Shown here one piece after another: positions 18,358-26,643 of a stretch of 64,000 nucleotides of DNA. Every line of letters begins with the position of its first letter. The stretch's first letter is position 1. The position numbers and the translations under genes were made by a program. The notes under the pieces were generated by a model. The model ran no database searches and had not been told where the DNA came from. It was given only the letters and a program-made list of their open reading frames with translations. The stretch is from Chryseobacterium indologenes (GTDB taxonomy: Bacteria > Bacteroidota > Bacteroidia > Flavobacteriales > Weeksellaceae): assembly GCA_002439165.1 (NCBI GenBank), contig DJTE01000048.1, forward strand, positions 148,089-212,088. Direction: 5' to 3'.

Positions 18358-18472
18358 ATTAAAATTAGATATAGAAATCGTATTTCATTGATAAGCGTTA
18401 GCGCCTTTGTTTAGCTTATAAAAGCAAAGGAAGATAATAATCTCAGTCTAACCTTGCGATAAACTAAAATAT

Positions 18473-19216
18473 ATGTTAGAAATAAAAAACTTACACGCCA
18501 GAATTGAAGATGGCGCAGAAATTTTAAAAGGAATCAATCTTGAAATAAAACCGGGGGAAGTTCATGCGATCATGGGGCCGAACGGAGCCGGAAAATCTAC
18601 CCTTTCTTCTGTAATTGCCGGAAAGGAAGATTACGAGGTAACAGGCGGAGAAATCCTTTTCGAAGGAGAAGAAATCAGTGAAGATGCTCCTGAAGAGAGA
18701 GCACACAAAGGAATTTTCCTTTCTTTCCAGTATCCGGTGGAAATTCCGGGAGTTTCTGTAACCAATTTCATTAAAGCCGCTTTGAACGAGAACAGAAAAG
18801 CTAATGGCCTGGAAGATATGCCAGCCAAAGAAATGCTTGCCCTGATCCGTGAAAAGTCTGAAAAGCTGGGCATCAAGAAAGATTTTCTTTCAAGATCGCT
18901 GAATGAAGGATTCTCTGGTGGAGAAAAGAAAAGAAATGAAATTTTCCAGATGATGATGCTTAATCCAAAACTGGCTATTCTTGATGAAACCGATTCAGGA
19001 TTGGACATTGATGCTTTAAGAATTGTTGCAGACGGTGTAAATCACTTTAAAAATGAAGGAAACGCAGTACTTTTGATTACTCACTATCAGAGACTGCTCA
19101 ACTATATCCAACCTGATTTTGTTCACGTTCTTGCAGATGGAAAGATCATCAAAACCGGTGATAAATCTCTGGCTTTAGAACTTGAAGAAAAAGGTTACGA
19201 CTGGCTTCTTAACTAA
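18473..19216 (+). CDS. sufC: SufC, ATPase of the Suf scaffold
   Basis: ABC-type ATPase of 247 residues that powers cluster assembly on SufB-SufD. Walker [10 protein letters not shown] is at residues 35-43, the signature [10 protein letters not shown] at about 147-156, and Walker [13 protein letters not shown] at about 167-178, followed by the switch His in LLITHYQR. The [11 protein letters not shown] variant of the signature is specific to SufC. The start ATG 18473 lies 8 bases beyond the outer inverted repeat of the upstream cassette. Confidence 0.96.
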   Translation: MLEIKNLHARIEDGAEILKGINLEIKPGEVHAIMGPNGAGKSTLSSVIAGKEDYEVTGGEILFEGEEISEDAPEERAHKGIFLSFQYPVEIPGVSVTNFIKAALNENRKANGLEDMPAKEMLALIREKSEKLGIKKDFLSRSLNEGFSGGEKKRNEIFQMMMLNPKLAILDETDSGLDIDALRIVADGVNHFKNEGNAVLLITHYQRLLNYIQPDFVHVLADGKIIKTGDKSLALELEEKGYDWLLN

Positions 19217-19330
19217 GAAGAAAAATATCTCGGAAGGGATTTTATCAAACCTTTCTGAAGATGCGGAAAAACCGCAGTACAATTATTATTTTAAATATAT
19301 AAATCAGGTGTGATGGCCGAAATATCAGTA

Positions 19331-20638
19331 ATGGCTTTATACGATCAAATTATTGACAACCACGGTGAATTCCTGGAGACGCTTCGTCACAGATTTCTGG
19401 ATGAAAACAGAAAAGAGGCTCTTCAGAAATTCGGGAACCTGGGTTTTCCTACCAAAAAAGACGAAGAATATAAATATACCAACTTAAAAGAGATCACAGA
19501 GAAAAACTATAATTTTTTCCCGAAAGAACATCATAATATTACTAAAGAACAGCTGGATCAGCTGCATTTAGGGGAAGAAAATTTTGACTGGATCGTTTTT
19601 GTAAATGGTAAACTTCACAAAGAGCTGTCAAAGATTTCTATTGAAAATGTAGAATTTCTTTCATTCAACTATGCTTTGAATGATGAGAAACATAAAGAAA
19701 TTTTTGATACCTATTTTAATACAATAGCATCTAAAGATACCGCTTTCACGAATCTGAACCTTGCTTACTGCAAGTATGGATTTTTCCTGAAAGTCCCTAA
19801 AAATGTGGTGATTGAAAAACCAATCCATGTTTTTTACATTTCTCAGAACCAGGAAGAAAACACTTTCTACAATACCAGAAATCTACTGATCGTAGAAGAC
19901 GGTGCGAAAGTGGAGGTGATCGAAAGCCACCACAATTTTGACAGCACCTACGTTCTGACCAATTCCGTAACTGAGATCTTTACTTATCCCAATGCAAAAG
20001 CAGACTGGCATAAGCTTCAGAACGACAACAATACCTCTTATCTTATCGATAATACTTTCGCAAAACAGGAAAAAGACAGTTTAACGACTGTAAACACATT
20101 CTCTTTCGGAGGTAAACTGGTGAGAAACAACCTTGATTTTATCCATAACGGATCCAATATCAATTCATTTATGAATGGTATTACCATTATTGGTAAAGAT
20201 CAGCTGGTAGACCATCATACGGCTGTACATCACAATTTCCCGAACTGTGAAAGTTACCAGAACTATAAAGGGATTTTTGACGGGAATGCGCACGGCGTTT
20301 TCAATGGAAAGGTTTTTGTGGATAAAATTGCCCAGAAAACCAATGCTTATCAGCAGAACAACAACGTATTGCTGAGTGAAGGGGCTTCTATTGATACCAA
20401 ACCACAGCTGGAAATTTTTGCAGATGATGTAAAATGTTCCCACGGATGTACCGTAGGTCAGCTGAATGAAGATGCCCTGTTTTATTTAAGAGCAAGGGGA
20501 ATTTCTAAAAAAGAGGCACAGGCACTTCTTTTATATGCTTTTGCCAATGATGCAATGCAGAACATTGATATTGAACCGCTTAAAGAAAAGATTTCAAAGC
20601 TATTGGCGGAAAAACTTGGAGTAGATATAGAATTCTAA
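19331..20638 (+). CDS. sufD: SufD, Fe-S cluster scaffold subunit
   Basis: Protein of 435 residues from ATG 19331 (MALYDQIIDNHGEFLETL), the usual opening for Flavobacteriia SufD. ATG 19313 and GTG 19310 in the same frame would add six or seven residues and cannot be excluded. Typical SufD landmarks: GFPTKKDEEYKYTNL, the beta-helix core, GVFNGKVFVDKIAQKTNAYQ, and CSHGCTVGQL with the C-terminal EDALFYLRARGI. It is followed by a strong bidirectional terminator. The sufS and sufE partners are not in this window. Confidence 0.93.
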   Translation: MALYDQIIDNHGEFLETLRHRFLDENRKEALQKFGNLGFPTKKDEEYKYTNLKEITEKNYNFFPKEHHNITKEQLDQLHLGEENFDWIVFVNGKLHKELSKISIENVEFLSFNYALNDEKHKEIFDTYFNTIASKDTAFTNLNLAYCKYGFFLKVPKNVVIEKPIHVFYISQNQEENTFYNTRNLLIVEDGAKVEVIESHHNFDSTYVLTNSVTEIFTYPNAKADWHKLQNDNNTSYLIDNTFAKQEKDSLTTVNTFSFGGKLVRNNLDFIHNGSNINSFMNGITIIGKDQLVDHHTAVHHNFPNCESYQNYKGIFDGNAHGVFNGKVFVDKIAQKTNAYQQNNNVLLSEGASIDTKPQLEIFADDVKCSHGCTVGQLNEDALFYLRARGISKKEAQALLLYAFANDAMQNIDIEPLKEKISKLLAEKLGVDIEF

Positions 20639-20660
20639 TATTTATATACAATTGATACGT

Positions 20661-20688
20661 AAAAAGCACTTCAAATGAAGTGCTTTTT
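20661..20688. terminator. Bidirectional terminator after sufD
   Basis: AAAAAGCACTTC pairs perfectly with GAAGTGCTTTTT around an AAAT loop, with T-rich ends in both directions. It serves sufD and the facing DUF3078 gene. Confidence 0.92.
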
Positions 20689-20705
20689 ATATTATACAGC
20701 CTACG

Positions 20706-21629
20706 TTATTTCTTTAACCAGGACTGATTGTCTTTATTATCTGACCTTTTTTTACCATTATCTATATTATAGGCAAAACCAACTCCCAGCGTCTGTTTCA
20801 GCTGGGTTTTCTGGATCTGGTTGTGATCATACAGAAGGTCCAGCGTAATATTGGTGGAAACAAATTTATTGATTTTCATATTGAGGATTCCGCTGTAACC
20901 AAGAACCAGTCTTTCAGGATGGTCCAGGTAATTGGAAAATACAGAAGCTGTATTGATCAGGCTCATATTTTCCATAATTTTAAGCTTATAGATAGCTGTC
21001 CCCAAGAAACCGAACTGGAACAAAGAAGAATCGCCGTCATTTTTCAGCCCATAGGTTCCGGCAGTCTGAAGGTCTTTATCCAGTACAAAAGTCCAGCGGG
21101 CATTGGCAGGGCGTAATGTCATTGTAAAGTTATCATTGGGGCGGTAGGTAACCCCTGCCCCCATATTCAGATACCCGGGTGCCATAAAGTTTGAAATTTT
21201 TGCCGCATCCGGGTTGTTTCCATCTTCATAACCTGCTGCAAACTGTGTCTGAAGGCTCATTCCTCCTGATATATACCAGTTTTTGGCAAATTCACGCCCG
21301 TAGTTGGTAGAAAGATTGATGACATCCTGGGTCTTCCTGGTTCCGATTCCTTTGGTATTGTTCTGTCCGTATCCCAGAATGATGATATTTTCCCACAGAT
21401 CCTTACCTTTCTCATAGGTCAGGTTATAGTTTACTCCGGCAAGCCAGCCTACGTTATTGGCACCCCCGCCTACCCAGTTGGAAAAGGCAGCCTGATTCAG
21501 CATTAATGTATTTTGCCCCTGGATAGACCAGGCCTTTACGGTATCGGCAGCAGGAGCTTCTGATTTTGTTTCCTGAGCCATTATGCCGATTCCAAAAGAC
21601 ATGGAAGCAGCCAATAAAAGTTTTTTCAT
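20706..21629 (-). CDS. DUF3078 outer-membrane-type protein, copy 1
   Basis: Protein of 307 residues with a signal peptide (MKKLLLAASMSFGIGIMAQ). The body has alternating hydrophobic strands typical of an outer-membrane barrel, with LNQAAFSNWVGGGANNVGWL near the start and LLYDHNQIQKTQLKQTLGVG near the end. The family is DUF3078, function unknown. ATG 21629 is chosen because the -7 element at 21648-21655 lies inside any longer reading. It is a close paralogue of the next gene upstream. Confidence 0.88.
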   Translation of the reverse strand: MKKLLLAASMSFGIGIMAQETKSEAPAADTVKAWSIQGQNTLMLNQAAFSNWVGGGANNVGWLAGVNYNLTYEKGKDLWENIIILGYGQNNTKGIGTRKTQDVINLSTNYGREFAKNWYISGGMSLQTQFAAGYEDGNNPDAAKISNFMAPGYLNMGAGVTYRPNDNFTMTLRPANARWTFVLDKDLQTAGTYGLKNDGDSSLFQFGFLGTAIYKLKIMENMSLINTASVFSNYLDHPERLVLGYSGILNMKINKFVSTNITLDLLYDHNQIQKTQLKQTLGVGFAYNIDNGKKRSDNKDNQSWLKK

Positions 21630-21647
21630 AATTAAGATTTTTCGGTA

Positions 21648-21655
21648 CAAAAATA
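21648..21655 (-). promoter_or_regulatory. -7 promoter element of DUF3078 copy 1
   Basis: TATTTTTG on the minus strand (TAnnTTTG), 18 bases before the ATG at 21629. No clear -33 match. Confidence 0.5.
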
Positions 21656-21803
21656 TACATATAATTTTTGTTAAAATACTAATCACTTTGTTTTGAAATA
21701 ATAAAATTGTTATTTAATACACTAAAAATGTGAATAATAGCTTCCGAAAACCGTATAAAACAAGCTAAATGAACTTATAGTTACTTAAAATTTCACACAG
21801 ACA

Positions 21804-21832
21804 CAAAAAAAGCGTTTCAAAATTGAAACGCT
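21804..21832 (-). terminator. Terminator after DUF3078 copy 2
   Basis: AGCGTTTCAA pairs with TTGAAACGCT (21811-21832). On the minus strand it is followed by a run of seven T. It separates the two DUF3078 genes into independent units. Confidence 0.88.
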
Positions 21833-21855
21833 GATGTATCTTGCATTAAAAAAAG

Positions 21856-22782
21856 TTATTTCTTAATCCACCACTGGCTGTCTTTACGGTCAGAACGTTT
21901 ACCACCGTTGTTAAAAGTATAACCGAAACCAATTCCCAAAGTCTGTTTAAGCTGCGTCTTCTGGATCTGATTATGATCATACAGCAGGTCCAGAGTTATA
22001 TTGGATGAGATATATTTATTCACCTTCAGATTCAGTACTGCTCCATAAGCAAGAACCAGCCTTTCCGGATGATCCAGATAATTTGAAAAGACGGAAGCCG
22101 TATTAATGATGCTTACATTTTCCATAAGTTTTACTTTATACAAAGCGGTTCCCAGGAAACCGAACTGAAGGAGAGAAGAATCGCCATCGCTCTTCAGACC
22201 GTAATTTCCGGCAAGCTGAAGATCTTTATCCAGAACAAAGGTCCATCGGGCGTTGGTAGGACGAAGGGTTACCGTGAGATTATCATTCGGTCTGTACGTA
22301 ATACCCATACCGAGGTTAAGGTATCCCGGAGCCATAAAATTCGAGATTTTCTTTGCTTCCGGATTGTTACCATCCTCATAACCTGTTGAAAACTGAGACT
22401 GAATACCGGCTCCTAAAGAAAAATACCAGCTTTTGGAGAATTTCCGCCCGTAATTGGTAGAAATATTGATAACATCCTGTGTTTTTCTTACTCCTACTCC
22501 TTTTGTATCGTTCTGCCCATAATCCAGCACGATGATATTTTCCCAGAGATCTTTGTCTTTTTCATAGGTGATATTATAATTCAGCCCGGCAAGCCAGCCT
22601 ACATTGTTGGCTCCTCCACCAACCCAGTTTGAAAAGGCCGCCTGATTGATCATTAAATTGTTTTTCCCAAGAACCGACCAGTACTTTATAGTATCCGTCA
22701 CTACTGAATCTTTTTTCAGTTCTTCCTGTGCACTTGCATAAATCCCCATAGAAAAGGAAAGAATCAACAAAAACTTCTTCAT
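21856..22782 (-). CDS. DUF3078 outer-membrane-type protein, copy 2
   Basis: Protein of 308 residues with a signal peptide ending near IYASAQ. It aligns along its whole length with the neighbouring copy: the same NQAAFSNWVGGGANNVGWLA, NWYIS/SWYFS, GYEDGNNP and DHPERLVL segments, and the same C-terminal KKRSD/GKRSD, W(L/I)KK ending. Divergence is spread evenly with no gaps, so this looks like an old tandem duplication with both copies kept. Each copy has its own -7 element and this one its own terminator. Confidence 0.88.
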   Translation of the reverse strand: MKKFLLILSFSMGIYASAQEELKKDSVVTDTIKYWSVLGKNNLMINQAAFSNWVGGGANNVGWLAGLNYNITYEKDKDLWENIIVLDYGQNDTKGVGVRKTQDVINISTNYGRKFSKSWYFSLGAGIQSQFSTGYEDGNNPEAKKISNFMAPGYLNLGMGITYRPNDNLTVTLRPTNARWTFVLDKDLQLAGNYGLKSDGDSSLLQFGFLGTALYKVKLMENVSIINTASVFSNYLDHPERLVLAYGAVLNLKVNKYISSNITLDLLYDHNQIQKTQLKQTLGIGFGYTFNNGGKRSDRKDSQWWIKK

Positions 22783-22803
22783 TACAATAGATAATTTTCA
22801 ATG

Positions 22804-22811
22804 CAAAAATA
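22804..22811 (-). promoter_or_regulatory. -7 promoter element of DUF3078 copy 2
   Basis: TATTTTTG on the minus strand, 21 bases before the ATG at 22782: the same octamer and nearly the same spacing as in copy 1, so the promoter was duplicated with the gene. Confidence 0.5.
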
Positions 22812-23041
22812 TTAATATAATTTTTGTTTAACGAAAATTCAGGCTTCAAAATCTGTCAAAATAAAGGATCAATGGCTTTAAACAGCGAAAAGCAGAACAG
22901 ATTTAATAAATTCAATGTCAAAATATTACACGGACATTTTAAATTTGATACCTTTTGTCTTAAAATAAACGCTTTACAGATCAATACATCGACAAATTTT
23001 CCGAAATTTATTATTGGCTTTTGATTTGACATATTCTCTGC

Positions 23042-23809
23042 ATGTTTAAAAACGTAATTTCCAAAAGAGCTGTTCTTTATCCTCTGCTGATGCTGTCAGC
23101 AATGTGGTTCGGCTATTTTCTGCAGATGCAGGGATTTTTTCAAAGCTGTTTCGGAGCAATTATTCCTCTTCTGCCTGAAGGGTTGCTGGGGATAATTACC
23201 TCTCCTCTTTTACACGGGAATATGGATCATATCTTAGGAAATTCTATTCCGATAGCTGTTCTTATGTTTTTGCTGTACCAGTTTTATCCTCAGGTAGCCA
23301 ATAAGGTTTTCATTACCGGATGGCTTGCTACCGGGCTTCTGGTATGGCTGCTTCCTCCCATAGACATTCTCACCGGTGAATATATGTATACCTGTACAAT
23401 AGGAGCCAGCGGAGTTGTTTATGTACTGGCATTTTTCCTGTTTTTCAGCGGGGTTTTCAAATGGAATATGAAACTTCTTACCATATCCATGCTGGTTGTT
23501 TTATATTATGGCAGTCTTGTGTGGGGGATGTTCCCCGAAGAACTGTTCTACAATCTTCAGGAGCCGAGCAGGATCTCCTGGCAGGCCCATCTTTCCGGAG
23601 CCGTGGTAGGAAGCATCATTGCATTTGCCTTCAAAAAAGTAGGTGAGAAAAAAAAGAAATTTATCTGGGAGTTTCCCAATTACTATAATGAAAAGGATGA
23701 TAAGCTATGGCAGGAATATAAAGAAAACCATCCCGAGGATTTCATGGAGCTTCCCTATAAAAAAAGAGACGATATCTGGGACCGCCTGGAAGAATTAAGG
23801 AGGAAATAA
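23042..23809 (+). CDS. Rhomboid family intramembrane serine protease
   Basis: Protein of 255 residues with about six membrane helices. The catalytic Ser 123 is in TIGASGVVY (GxSG motif) and the catalytic His 183 in WQAHLSGAVVG, the standard rhomboid dyad. The conserved LLHGNMDHILGNS segment (about residues 56-68) provides the oxyanion-hole His and Asn. The C-terminal 60 residues form a charged cytoplasmic tail. Rhomboids cut membrane proteins within the bilayer; the substrate is unknown. Confidence 0.92.
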   Translation: MFKNVISKRAVLYPLLMLSAMWFGYFLQMQGFFQSCFGAIIPLLPEGLLGIITSPLLHGNMDHILGNSIPIAVLMFLLYQFYPQVANKVFITGWLATGLLVWLLPPIDILTGEYMYTCTIGASGVVYVLAFFLFFSGVFKWNMKLLTISMLVVLYYGSLVWGMFPEELFYNLQEPSRISWQAHLSGAVVGSIIAFAFKKVGEKKKKFIWEFPNYYNEKDDKLWQEYKENHPEDFMELPYKKRDDIWDRLEELRRK

Positions 23810-23822
23810 AAACTTAATTCAC

Positions 23823-23830
23823 TACATTTG
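23823..23830 (+). promoter_or_regulatory. -7 element upstream of dprA
   Basis: TACATTTG (TAnnTTTG) lies 14 bases before the dprA ATG. No -33 element is visible in the end of the rhomboid gene. Confidence 0.4.
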
Positions 23831-23844
23831 ATAAAAAACACATA

Positions 23845-24954
23845 ATGATCTCGGAAGAACACCTTTACGCCATTGCCCTCCGCGAATGCAGCCTGATTGG
23901 TGATATTCTTTTTCACAGGCTGATACAGACTTTCGGAAGTGCAGAAGAAGCCTGGAAAATAGCTAAAAAAGAATATTCCAAAGCGGAAGGCCTGGGCAGA
24001 AAAACAGTTTCTGACATCGGAAATAAAGAGCACCTGCACTTTGCAGAACAGGAACTGAAGTTCTGCGAAAAAAACGGAATACAGATCAGGCTGAGGCACC
24101 TGAATGAGATTCCTTCCCTTCTCAAGGAATGTCCCGATGCTCCTGCCATTTTATACCAGAAAGGAGATTTTGATGATACCGTTCCTAAAGTAAGCATTGT
24201 GGGAACCCGGAATATGACATCTTACGGAAAACGGTTTATCGAAGATTTTTTTGAAGCTACCCAATCTTCAAAATACCTGTCTGTAAGCGGTCTGGCATTG
24301 GGTGTTGATAAAGAAGTCCACGAACAGTCTGTTCAACATAAAATACCTACAATAGCTGTACTGGCACATGGCTTTCATACATTATACCCATCAGGAAATA
24401 AGAAATTATCTGAAAAGATTCTTCAGGAAGGCGGAGCATTAGTTACAGAATTCAATTCGTCCAGGAAGCCCGACCGTGAGAATTTCATTCAGAGAAACAG
24501 GATTATAGCAGGTCTTTCACCTGCAACGATTGTTGTGGAGACTGCATTTGGTGGCGGTTCTGTGAGTACGGTAAGTTTTGCCAACGATTACAACCGTGAA
24601 GTTTTTGCCCTTCCGGGAAAAATTACAGATCCTTACAGCCAGGGATGCAACCAGCTGATTTTCCTGAATAAAGCGGCTGCTATTTCTACCGTAAGAGATC
24701 TTGTAGATTCATTAGGTTTCAACAATCCCCGGGAGAAAATGGAAGAACTCTTTCCTTACAGCGAGACCGCCCCTCAACTCACTGAAAATCAACAAATGGT
24801 ATATCAGTCTATCAAAGAAAACCCACAGATCTCTCTGGATGATCTGGCACAGAAAATTTCAATCTCTACCCATAAAATATTACCGGTAATTTTAGAATTG
24901 GAACTTTTAGGGAAAGTAAAATCGTTTTCCGGGAGACAATTCACCGTAATTTAA
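23845..24954 (+). CDS. dprA: DNA-processing protein DprA
   Basis: Protein of 369 residues. DprA binds single-stranded DNA and loads RecA during natural transformation. An N-terminal helical part (residues 1-75) contains a helix-hairpin-helix-like GLGRKTVSDIG. It is followed by the Rossmann-like core with VSIVGTRNMTSYGKRF, VSGLALGVDKEVH, RNRIIAGLSPATIVVE and EVFALPGKITDPYSQGCN. The last 65 residues form a winged-helix domain (LDDLAQKISISTHKILPVIL). The SGLALGVD segment replaces the more usual SGGARGID. Confidence 0.94.
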   Translation: MISEEHLYAIALRECSLIGDILFHRLIQTFGSAEEAWKIAKKEYSKAEGLGRKTVSDIGNKEHLHFAEQELKFCEKNGIQIRLRHLNEIPSLLKECPDAPAILYQKGDFDDTVPKVSIVGTRNMTSYGKRFIEDFFEATQSSKYLSVSGLALGVDKEVHEQSVQHKIPTIAVLAHGFHTLYPSGNKKLSEKILQEGGALVTEFNSSRKPDRENFIQRNRIIAGLSPATIVVETAFGGGSVSTVSFANDYNREVFALPGKITDPYSQGCNQLIFLNKAAAISTVRDLVDSLGFNNPREKMEELFPYSETAPQLTENQQMVYQSIKENPQISLDDLAQKISISTHKILPVILELELLGKVKSFSGRQFTVI

Positions 24955-25088
24955 GAATTAATGATTTCTTAATATTGCATTATTTAAGACATAACATTTA
25001 ATTTTTAATAAAATTTAAACACAAATTATCAATTTAATAATATTTCGAAACATTATTATTTAATTTTTAACAATGTTAAAATAGAGTG

Positions 25089-25118
25089 TTGTGAATCTTG
25101 AAAAAAAAATTAAATTTG
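25089..25118 (+). promoter_or_regulatory. Promoter of gdhA
   Basis: TTG (25089-25091), 19 nt, TAAATTTG (25111-25118), 26 bases before the ATG. The 190 bases between dprA and gdhA are otherwise very A+T rich and show no operator I can name. Confidence 0.65.
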
Positions 25119-25144
25119 TTGACAATAATATTCAACCTTAGTAT

Positions 25145-26503
25145 ATGGAACAATATAATATTGACCAGAAAATCCAGGAGTTTATTGCAAAAATTGAAGC
25201 AAAAAATCCTAATGAACCAGAATTTTTACAAGCTGTAAAAGAAGTTGCTGTAACTGTAATTCCGTTTATTATGACCAAAAAGGAATATACGGGCATGAAG
25301 CTTCTTGAGAGAATGGCTGAAGCTGAAAGAATTATTATTTTCAGAGTTCCATGGGTTGATGATAAAGGAGAGATCCAGGTAAACAGAGGTTTCAGAATTC
25401 AGATGAACTCTGCGATCGGGCCATACAAAGGGGGAATCCGTTTCCATCCTACTGTAAACCTTTCAGTTCTTAAATTCTTAGCTTTCGAGCAGGTATTTAA
25501 AAACTCTCTGACTACTCTTCCGATGGGAGGAGGTAAAGGTGGTTCGGATTTTGATCCTCAGGGGAAATCGGATATGGAAGTAATGCGTTTCTGCCAGGCT
25601 TTCATGACTGAATTATGCAAGCACATCGGTCCTGAAACAGACGTACCTGCCGGAGACATTGGTGTGGGAGCAAGAGAGATCGGATATTTATTTGGACAGT
25701 ATAAGAAAATCAGAAACGAGTTTACCGGAGTTCTTACCGGAAAAGGTCTTGCTTACGGAGGTTCACTGATCCGTCCTGAAGCAACCGGATACGGTGTTGT
25801 ATATTTCGCTGAGCAGATGCTTAAAACGATCGGACAGGATTTCCAGGGTAAAACCGTAACGGTTTCAGGTTTCGGAAACGTAGCCTGGGGCGTTATCAAG
25901 AAAGCTACTGAACTTGGAGCTAAAGTGGTAACGATCTCCGGTCCTGACGGATATATCTATGATAAAGACGGTATCAGCGGAGAAAAAATCGATTATCTGC
26001 TAGAGCTGAGATCTTCAGGAAACAACAGAGCTGAGGATTATGCGAAGAAATATCCTTCTGCTGAATTCCATGCAGGAAAACGTCCCTGGGATGTAAAATG
26101 TGACGTAGCATTCCCATCTGCGACTCAAAATGAGCTGGATCTTGAAGATGCTAAGAAACTGGTTGAGAACGGATGTCTTTGTGTAACTGAGGCTGCGAAC
26201 ATGCCTTCTACATTAGATGCGATCAACTATTTCCTTGACAGCAAGGTGTTGTTCTCACCTGGTAAAGCTTCCAATGCAGGAGGTGTAGCCACTTCAGGTC
26301 TTGAAATGACACAGAACTCTATCCGTCTTAACTGGACTTCTGAAGAGGTAGATGCAAGACTGAAGGAGATCATGATCGGTATCCACAAAGCTTGCAGAGA
26401 CTACGGGAAAGATGAGGACGGCTATGTAAACTACGTAAAAGGTGCCAATATCGCCGGATTCGTAAAGGTTGCAGAAGCTATGCTGGCTCAGGGAGTGGTA
26501 TAA
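25145..26503 (+). CDS. gdhA: NADP-type glutamate dehydrogenase
   Basis: Cytoplasmic enzyme that interconverts 2-oxoglutarate plus ammonium and glutamate. The 452 residues match the hexameric family. The substrate region has NSAIGPYKGGIRFHPTVN and TTLPMGGGKGGSDFDPQGKS with the catalytic Lys (about residues 110-140), then PAGDIGVGAREIGYL. The Rossmann domain begins at VTVSGFGNVAWG. The NADP preference is inferred from family resemblance. It is monocistronic, with its own promoter and terminator. Confidence 0.96.
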   Translation: MEQYNIDQKIQEFIAKIEAKNPNEPEFLQAVKEVAVTVIPFIMTKKEYTGMKLLERMAEAERIIIFRVPWVDDKGEIQVNRGFRIQMNSAIGPYKGGIRFHPTVNLSVLKFLAFEQVFKNSLTTLPMGGGKGGSDFDPQGKSDMEVMRFCQAFMTELCKHIGPETDVPAGDIGVGAREIGYLFGQYKKIRNEFTGVLTGKGLAYGGSLIRPEATGYGVVYFAEQMLKTIGQDFQGKTVTVSGFGNVAWGVIKKATELGAKVVTISGPDGYIYDKDGISGEKIDYLLELRSSGNNRAEDYAKKYPSAEFHAGKRPWDVKCDVAFPSATQNELDLEDAKKLVENGCLCVTEAANMPSTLDAINYFLDSKVLFSPGKASNAGGVATSGLEMTQNSIRLNWTSEEVDARLKEIMIGIHKACRDYGKDEDGYVNYVKGANIAGFVKVAEAMLAQGVV

Positions 26504-26510
26504 AATAAAC

Positions 26511-26539
26511 AAAGGCTGGGAAAATTCCCGGCCTTTTTT
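26511..26539 (+). terminator. Terminator after gdhA
   Basis: AAAGGCTGGGAA pairs with TTCCCGGCCTTT (one T-G wobble) and is followed by a T run; it lies 8 bases past the stop. Confidence 0.88.
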
Positions 26540-26590
26540 GATATAGCCTGTTCCCGGGAAAATGGGAAAAAAGTAAAAAGTGAAAGGAGA

Positions 26591-26617
26591 AAGCGCTGTA
26601 TGGCACAGCGCTTTTTT
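26591..26617 (+). terminator. Second hairpin terminator after gdhA
   Basis: AAGCGCTGT pairs with ACAGCGCTT followed by six T in the plus direction. It forms a tandem stop with the hairpin at 26511-26539 and protects the facing lipoprotein gene. Confidence 0.8.
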
Positions 26618-26643
26618 ATATTCAGAACATTCATTATCAAGGG

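Larger units (their letters stand above)
17837..18465. mobile_element. Inverted-repeat-bounded GxxExxY cassette inserted in the suf operon
   Basis: About 630 bases between sufB and sufC are bounded by long imperfect inverted repeats. The innermost arms, 17890-17911 and 18392-18413, pair perfectly over 22 bases. The outer arms also match: TTATCGCAA near 17837 against its complement near 18465, and an ACTAAGATT-type block. Inside lie a promoter-like sequence and a GxxExxY pseudogene. No transposase is present, so if mobile it would be non-autonomous. The arms could also fold into a long RNA stem within the suf transcript. Calling it a mobile cassette is an inference from structure and location. 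Confidence 0.55.
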
